Part shown: positions 57,699 through 64,000 of the stretch, piece by piece | Numbering within the stretch: position 1 is the first letter of the stretch | How the letters are laid out: the number at the start of each line of letters is the position of its first letter | Source: Pinus tabuliformis | Lineage: Eukaryota > Streptophyta > Pinopsida > Pinales > Pinaceae | Assembly: GCA_031772625.1 (NCBI GenBank) | Contig: CM062819.1 | Coordinates: 828,103,503-828,167,502 of the forward strand | DNA length: 64,000 nt | Direction: 5' to 3' | Program-made: the position numbers and the translations under genes | The notes under the pieces: generated by a model | Databases searched by the model: none | What the model was told of the DNA's origin: nothing | The model's input: the letters and a program-made list of their open reading frames with translations, nothing else

Positions 57699-58857
57699 GC
57701 CGCGTTTTTCCTTTGTCAGGCTCGTTAAACACTTGATGACATCGGGCATTGTCAAAGGACACTCTTCAAGCATATGCTATCCCCGTCAAGCTTGTCATCC
57801 AAAAATAACTGGGGTACCTGCCAGAAATGGTGGGGAAAATGGAACTGTAATCATAGTTGCGTCGGCAGTATGTCGCTCTTGAACATGGCACTCTTCTGCT
57901 TCGTGTCTGGGTGGGCCCGTCTCATCTTGTTTTTCACTAGCCCCCGTGGGTTTGGGTTATACTATTTGACCTCTCATCTGCTCGTTTCCATCATCACCAT
58001 ACCCTCCGCTCATTCGATGTCAAATACTGCCAAATCCGTTATAGTGCCGCCGATATGTTCAAGAGAAGTTGACCTCTGCAATAGTACAACCTCATCTGAT
58101 GTCTCACACGAATTATTTTAACCTCTGTCTCGCGTCGATGATGTGGGAATCATTATGGCCCACCTTCGATCAAGGTCACTTCCTGTCGACTTCAGCTCAT
58201 TATCCAGGAAGCTGACTTAGGGACTCCCTTCAGGTGCCTTAGAGCCTGCATGCCCTAATGGCAGGTTCTTCGTGTTCGACGCGAGGTTTACATCATTGAC
58301 CTCCGATCGAATGATTCCGTGGGTGTTCGACACCAGCTCATTGATTCACATGCCACGGATTGTACCTTTAGTACCTTGAGGGCCATTGTCATCATTGGTG
58401 GTACCTCTCGCGTCTGTTAACAGTTTTCATCATTGGCTGGTAATCAGACGATGTTCATGCATGTTCGACTTCGACTCATGTATTCACATGTTTGAACTTG
58501 TACTATGTTCGGGTCGGGACGGAGCGCAAGACCCTGGATCCCTGTCTGTTATGGTCCAGGTTGCGATTTTGTGGATGATCATTACATGACTCATTGATGG
58601 ATGGCTGTGCCCATACCTGAGTTTTCATGGATGGCTGCGACCATACCTTATTATTATTCTGGTCTCTCTAGCTGGATGGCTGCGTCCATTCCACAGACCT
58701 TTTCGCATGTCTTTTGGATGGCTGCACCCATGCCTAGACTGCATGTACTTGATTATCAGAGATTTTCGGTCCTTCCTGGTGGTGTTCCAGTTCGGCAAAG
58801 CGTTGTAAAGCATTTCACCCCTCCCACTCTCTCGGTCTTCATGCTTTAGGGGGCATC
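57699..58857 (+). other. Distal 3' region of E: iterated motif and polypurine tract
   Basis: Non-coding. Four copies of GGATGGCTGYGNCCATNCC start at 58599, 58629, 58674 and 58716. AGCGCAAGACCCTGG at 58516-58530 marks the site where C inserted in A. The polypurine tract GCTTTAGGGGGCATC ends at 58857. Confidence 0.75.
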
Positions 58858-60000
58858 TGTTACACAGTAATTTGTCACTGTCTCCCTGTCAGTCACCCTA
58901 CTGTGTCAAGAATTCACAATAATCAAGTCCATGCCTTCTAAACTGGCCCCAAACCCATTTTTCCAAAGTTTTCCTCATCAGCGCGTCTGTTTCTAAAATA
59001 TCCGCGCTGACCGGCAGCTCTTAATGTTTTCAGTGCGCTGCCAGCGCGGAAGCACATCACTTTTCCGCGCTGGTCGCATTTTATGAGCCAGCGCACCTCT
59101 CCTTTGTATTGGGTCGCGCTGACATGACTTTCCCAGTTATTGAGGCGCGACGTCAGCGCGTCAGTTGCCTTATAATCCGCGCTGATCCTGTTTGGGCGAA
59201 TTTGTTCCAACAGCCAGCCTTCCAGATCACTCCAGGTTTGGTTGTTGGCTTTGTGAGTATCGACTCCCTTCTATGGCATGTTTGTTCGACTCTTTGCAAC
59301 CACTTCCCTCAAGGATAAGCTCATCCTTCCACCTTTTTAGGAGGCTCTTTCTCCTATATAAACTCCCACCATTACCATGAGCAGCTAGTTTGGAATAGCT
59401 TGGATTGTATAGAGCTTATAGTGCTCAGATTGCTGCTACTATAGGTATTTGGTGTGCTAGGTGTGGAAGTGATTGATAGCTTAGGGAAGGTTGTTTTGTG
59501 TTGCTTGTGTGAGAGAGAGTCTCTTGTCTTGGGAGAATCATTTCCAAAGGTGAATGCTTGAGACGCTTGCTGACTGGCCCCTCCTGAGAAGGATACCGAC
59601 GTCAGAACATTTGGTTGTACTCTTCTCTGTCTTGATTAATAATAGATGACTGCTACTATTGTTCCATTCTCATTTGTACATGCAATGGTTGAATGTGAAT
59701 TACATCTTTTCTGACCGATGTATGGTTGCTTTTACTAGATTTCACGCTTGCGTTTGTTTCCTCTTCGTGTGTGCAGGTGTCTATTCGCGGGGGTCGCGGA
59801 GGATTGTGACCGGTCGAAGCGAAGGAGCGAAGGCAACATCTCTTCGTCAAACGACAGCGCAGGAATCCAAGTAGGTGCTCTTTACCTCTTGTTTAATTGT
59901 AATTAGAAACATGCATAGCAGCATTGTGTGATTGTTGCTAGACCCTTGCTGGGCTAGTAGGGATCGCCTCTATCCGTAGAGGGGATTTACCTCTCCAACA
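58858..60000 (+). repeat. 3' LTR of element E
   Basis: 1143 bp, identical to the 5' LTR apart from about five transitions. TATA box at 59355-59362. Followed by CACCT. Confidence 0.95.
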
Positions 60001-60605
60001 CACCTTCCAGAGAAATTTATAGTTACTCCATTTGCAACCATCACTTGACGCGATTGTGCATGATATAGGAATCAATTCAATTCCTTGGCTATCTTACAAT
60101 GAATAAAATTATAAGTACTACCCGAATCAATCAACACTATTACCTTTTTTTCTTTTTATATCCTTCTATCTTGAGAGTTTGAGGAGTGGTAATTACGTCC
60201 AATGCATTGCAAGATATGGTCAGATTCATTTCTTCTTTCTATGGAGTAGGTTCCTAGTGTATATCCCCCTCTTTTTTATGTTTCTTGTTCCTTTTATTCC
60301 TCCTCTTCAAAATCTATGTAGAATAATTTCTTCTAAGCACACTTATGACCTTTAGTGTATTTTCTATCACAACTGTAACAAAGAAATTTTTCTTTTTTTT
60401 TCCTCCAGTTGTTGTGCCATCAACCTTGTAGGTTGTGGAAGGCTAGGATCAACAACACTCCCATATTTATAGTTGTGAGTGGTAGAATTCCTTGTTGCCA
60501 TAATTTTTCTTTCAACTTTTCTTGCCTCCCTGAATGCCTTCTCCAATGAATCAGGATCCCAAAGGAAAACCTCATGTTGGATGTTATCCTTCAAAGTCCC
60601 TATGA
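60001..60605 (-). pseudogene. Fragment F, right part: Gag C-terminus and start of protease
   Basis: On the minus strand, the Gag end (60594-60367) has LKDNIQHEV, DSLEKA and MATRNSTTHNYK as in B. A zinc-knuckle remnant follows near 60380-60330 and then the protease N-terminus up to the E insertion at 60001. Similarity to B ends sharply at about 60605. Frames are broken. Confidence 0.8.
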
Positions 60606-61097
60606 AGAATAGGTAGAATGGAGTAGCACTCTTACATATAAGATATGGAATCTATGAGTACTAAGGTATATGTATAAGAAATCTAAGTGTCTCTTTTTTT
60701 CTCCATAGTATGGTAGCAATACTTACCATTACAGATAGGAAAATCCAAGAGAAAATGTATAGAAATCCACATCGAATGTACTCTTTTTTTTTATTAATTG
60801 ATTTTTATTTTATTTTATTTTTTCAATTGAAAAAAAATAAACAAATTTTTAAAAATAAAATATAATTTGTTAGATTTTGAATAATGAACATGATAAGTTC
60901 ATAAAATTAATAAAAATAAGTTTTTTTTTTCTTTATTTCTATAAAGTTAAAAAAAAACATTGAATTTGTTAGAAAAATATAAATACGATTAATTTAGATT
61001 TAAAATCCAACTTTATTCTTTTCTTCCTATTATCTATTCATAATCCAAATCTCATATTTACACTTTTCATTTACAACCCAAATATATTAGTGCAACA
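60606..61097. other. AT-rich spacer
   Basis: No open frame; runs of A and T (60780-60960). Nothing recognisable. Confidence 0.55.
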
Positions 61098-62410
61098 TGG
61101 ATGAAAATCTAATAGATTTGATTCGAACTTATATGCCAGAAGCATAGATTGAACGTTCTCCTTACATCAATGACCCATACAAGGTTCGTGTTCCAAATCT
61201 TGTGTATAAAATGCCTAGATATGAAGAATTGAGAAAATCTTTGAAAGAGTATAGAGATAAGCCTATGTGAAACATTTGGCATCCATGGAATACCAAGTTC
61301 AAATATTTTGATAAAAACTCCTCCCAGTTTTTGCAGGCTAGATACAGATGTTTGGATTGCAATAATTACTTTACTTTAGGAGGTAAAAAATATTCTAAAT
61401 ATCAGAGCTATATTGATAAAGTTCATATCAACATTGGTGATCTAGTAATAAGGTTAAGGCGTTTCTCAGAAGTAGAAGATTTAGAGACTAAAATTGCAGA
61501 ATCAAAACGAATGAGAAGATTGACAATGGCTTCTGTTAAAAGGTCAGAGAGCATGAATATTGTAAGTAACATTGAGTTTCATCTTGATCCTTTATTACCT
61601 ACTCAATAATCAAGAACTTATTAATTTCCCAGATTTGATACTCAACAATCAAGAACTTATCAATATCGCAGATTTGATTTATTGCAGAAACAACAACAAG
61701 GACAATTGACTGAACAATCCACAAGTGGTACCCAATATCTGCATCCCATTCCTTTTATTGAAAGTAAGTTGATGTTGGCTTTTTCTTCTAATCCACTCTG
61801 TGACCCCAACACAACTAGTTATACTACTAGTATTGAAATATTCCCCATGGGGTGGCATAGTGCAACTAGTAGTTCTGGTGATACTATTGAGTCTAGGCCA
61901 CAAATTTTTGCCAAGAAATCAAATGAAACGACTACTACTGCAACTGGAGAAACTTCCACATATAGTAATTTATATCCTACAGGTCCATATTCTAATGATC
62001 CCATGTTTAATGTTAATTTTACCAGTAGGGAGGTTCATTTTATCAAATCACAAGAGATTTTACAAGATTTAACTTTGACATATATTAAATCATTAAGAGT
62101 TGGTAACATTGCTTCATATATTGCATCAACAATGCCATTTAAACAACCACTAGAAGTTGGTAACATTGTTTTTGATTCTAATATCAACACTTCTGGGTTG
62201 AGTAGGCAAGTTATGGACCAATCTAACGATGGTGAAGACACCAATGAATTCGAAGAATTTAGGGTTCTGGCTTGTACTCCAGGGACAAAATATTCAATAT
62301 ATATCTTGAAATTGCTCACTAGAAATAAGAAAGAGCTATTAACACATCATGTAAATTTTCTATATATAAATAGGCATAATGATGTAGTGTGGCATAATCA
62401 TGTGGTATGA
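61098..62410 (+). pseudogene. Dof-type zinc-finger pseudogene (probable)
   Basis: One frame starts ATG at 61098, with stops at TAG (61146), TGA (61268) and TAA/TAG around 61609-61640. Around residues 57-95 it reads NTKFKYFD ... QARYRCLDCNNYFTLGG, which fits the Dof finger (NTKF, then R-x-x-C-x-x-C-x-x-Y-x-T-x-G-G). The first Cys pair falls on TGA and TGG, one base from Cys codons TGT/TGC, so the finger is lost. The basic GGGxRKNK stretch that follows in Dof proteins is not seen. A second open part (61682-62410, 242 codons) is Ser/Thr/Asn-rich with acidic EDTNEFEEF near the end, like a Dof C-terminal region. It would have been a nuclear DNA-binding regulator. No intron is evident; a processed copy is possible. 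Confidence 0.5.
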
Positions 62411-64000
62411 TAGATAGTAGTTTACATGATACGGAGCGATGTAAATTTTTAATTTTTTTATATATATGAATAAAAATATAAGTTTATTATAGAAACATGC
62501 ATGTGGATTTGGAACATTTTTTATTGCTAAATAATATTCACTGTTTTACACAAAATCATGGATAAATTTCTAGATTTAATAAGTTTAGAAGACATTTTAA
62601 ACTTTGTTTGTTTTGTTTTTGTTTTTGTTTTTTTGTTTGGTGTATTTGTTTTTTTTTATGAGTTAGTCCAATTATCGAACTTAGGGCACAGGAGCCCTTC
62701 ATATGGCTGGATTTTTGCCCACAAAATTTTGAACTAGTAAACTTCCCATCATACAATAACTTAATAGTACACCCATCACTGTTAATTCTAGACCACATGA
62801 GAATACATATATTGATGTGATAGTAAGTAGTTACACAGTAACCAAATATTATAGTTTTACATAGTAATCAAATCTTATAGTTTTGAACATAGGAGATGAT
62901 TGATAAGAAGCGCAGGTTAAGGAACGGAAGAAAGTCACCACCTTCTGTCTTCTCCAAGATTTCTAATTTTTTTGTAGTTTTTCCAAGATTTCTATTTTTC
63001 ACAGTTGTCATTTTGTGATATTTGGACCTGGAACATTCTAGATGCACATGTTAATCAGTTGGTTAGAGCTGCTGGTGTTGTATGTATTTTTAAGTATACT
63101 GGTTATAATACTTTTCTATTAAAAATTATTTATTCGGAAAAACAAAAGTCCCCACAAATAAATTTTTCACATATCATAGTATTAATGTGATTTTGATTTA
63201 TATTACACATTTTACATTGGTTGAAAGCAACCTTATATTTTATGTGTAATATAATTCATAAAAATCTTCACAAATAATTTTTTCACATATCATAGATTTA
63301 ATGTGATTTTGAATTATATTACACATTTTACAATTGGTTGAAAGCAATCTTATATTTTATTTGTTATACGATTAGATTTAATTTATTTTAATTTTGGATT
63401 TACTGAGTGCTTAAAAGTATCAAATCACTTTTTATTTTAAAAGAGATTTGCACGTGAAGAAATTTGGAGTTAAAATAGATTAAGCTGGTTTAATAATTAA
63501 TTATTAATTTTAATATTTTATGTACATTGATTGTCAAAATGTTTTATTATTTATTAATTTTTAAAATTAATTTAATTTCTATTTTTATTTTTTTTTGTAA
63601 TTTGATTGAGTCAAAATGTATAAGACAAGACATTACAACATCTCTTTCATATTGGGCTGGAGGGTGTCTCTCAATGTAATGAGTTGCAAAAATATAATAA
63701 TTTTTATTTATTTAGCAAAAATTGCAATATGATAAATTGCAAAATTATAATATTTTTATTTATTTTACCAAAGTGTGATACTTCATAAGATGAAATAAAT
63801 TGTGATATTTGAATTTAGATATGGTTGTTATTGTGCAATTCGCTGAGAATTTCATCATGATTTTGATTTAGTTGTATTTATGTAAAAATTTTCCCATATA
63901 AAAGAAAACCCATTAAATTAAATTTAAAATAGATTTAGAGTTAATAATAATTAATTTTATATAGTTTATTTCAATTTTATTGTATTGATCTTATATTGTA
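62411..64000. other. AT-rich right flank with an imperfect tandem duplication
   Basis: No gene seen. A T/G-rich low-complexity run lies near 62600-62655. A unit of about 116 bp (CACAAATAA...TTTCACATATCATAG) starts at 63153 and again at 63269. The sequence is strongly AT-rich to the end of the window. Confidence 0.6.

Larger units (their letters stand above)
43953..60000 (+). mobile_element. Element E: young, nearly intact Tat/Ogre-like Ty3/gypsy retrotransposon
   Basis: 16,048 bp, with 1143-bp LTRs at 43953-45095 and 58858-60000 and identical CACCT target copies (43948-43952 and 60001-60005). I count five differences between the LTRs, all transitions, about 0.4 percent. In order: primer site, 2.1-kb leader, gag-pro-RT-RNaseH-integrase in one frame (one TAG), second RNase H, antisense spliced gene, 3' region with stem-loops and short iterated motifs, polypurine tract. 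The coexistence of a gypsy-type RNase H lacking one catalytic residue with a separate complete RNase H is a known Tat/Ogre trait. Confidence 0.95.

Noticed and set aside
57461-57773. Several overlapping short frames on both strands
   Set aside because: They fall on the stem-loop array, whose inverted repeats create mirrored frames.

Overview
The window looks like a repeat-rich intergenic stretch of a large-genome seed plant. Nearly everything recognisable is LTR retrotransposon sequence of plant type: Ty3/gypsy Tat/Ogre-like elements with an extra RNase H, short-LTR gypsy elements primed by initiator Met-tRNA, a Ty1/copia element and pol-less Gag-Pro elements. I found no intact cellular gene, no tRNA or rRNA gene, and nothing prokaryotic. 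A gymnosperm-like genome is my guess from the very long nested elements; the sequence does not prove it.

Layout. 1-1965 is AT-rich flank with one decayed minus-strand ORF. 1966-37613 is an old Tat/Ogre-like element (A) with matching 1084-bp LTRs and a 5-bp target duplication. It is split by a truncated gypsy element (B, 10465 to about 13858) and by a pol-less LTR element (C, 17229-35977). C is itself split by a same-family copy in opposite orientation (D, 23167-32533). 38160 to about 43187 is a decayed minus-strand copia element (H), split by a gypsy-or-unknown LTR element (G, 39596-42698). About 43188-43952 and 60001-60605 are the two halves of a minus-strand gypsy fragment (F, same family as B). 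F is split by a young, nearly intact 16-kb Tat/Ogre-like element (E, 43953-60000; LTRs differ at about five of 1143 positions; target duplication CACCT). 61098-62410 is a decayed host-gene-like sequence with a Dof-type zinc-finger relic. The rest, to 64000, is AT-rich.

How the genes work together. In E the plus strand encodes one long Gag-Pro-RT-RNaseH-Integrase frame, with a CTG where the older copy has the start ATG and with one in-frame TAG. A separate second RNase H (aRH) frame follows. Between aRH and the 3' LTR lies a gene on the opposite strand. It has its own TATA box, a non-coding first exon and two GT-AG introns, and encodes a protein of about 379 residues resembling the plant mobile domain. 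The old element A carries the same antisense gene in decayed form, with TATA box, all splice sites, start codon and stop position in register. This conserved antisense spliced gene is the main discovery of the window. The second is a set of stem-loops (stem CTTTTC/GAAAAG, loops often carrying GACTC) in the 5' leader and 3' region of E and partly in A.
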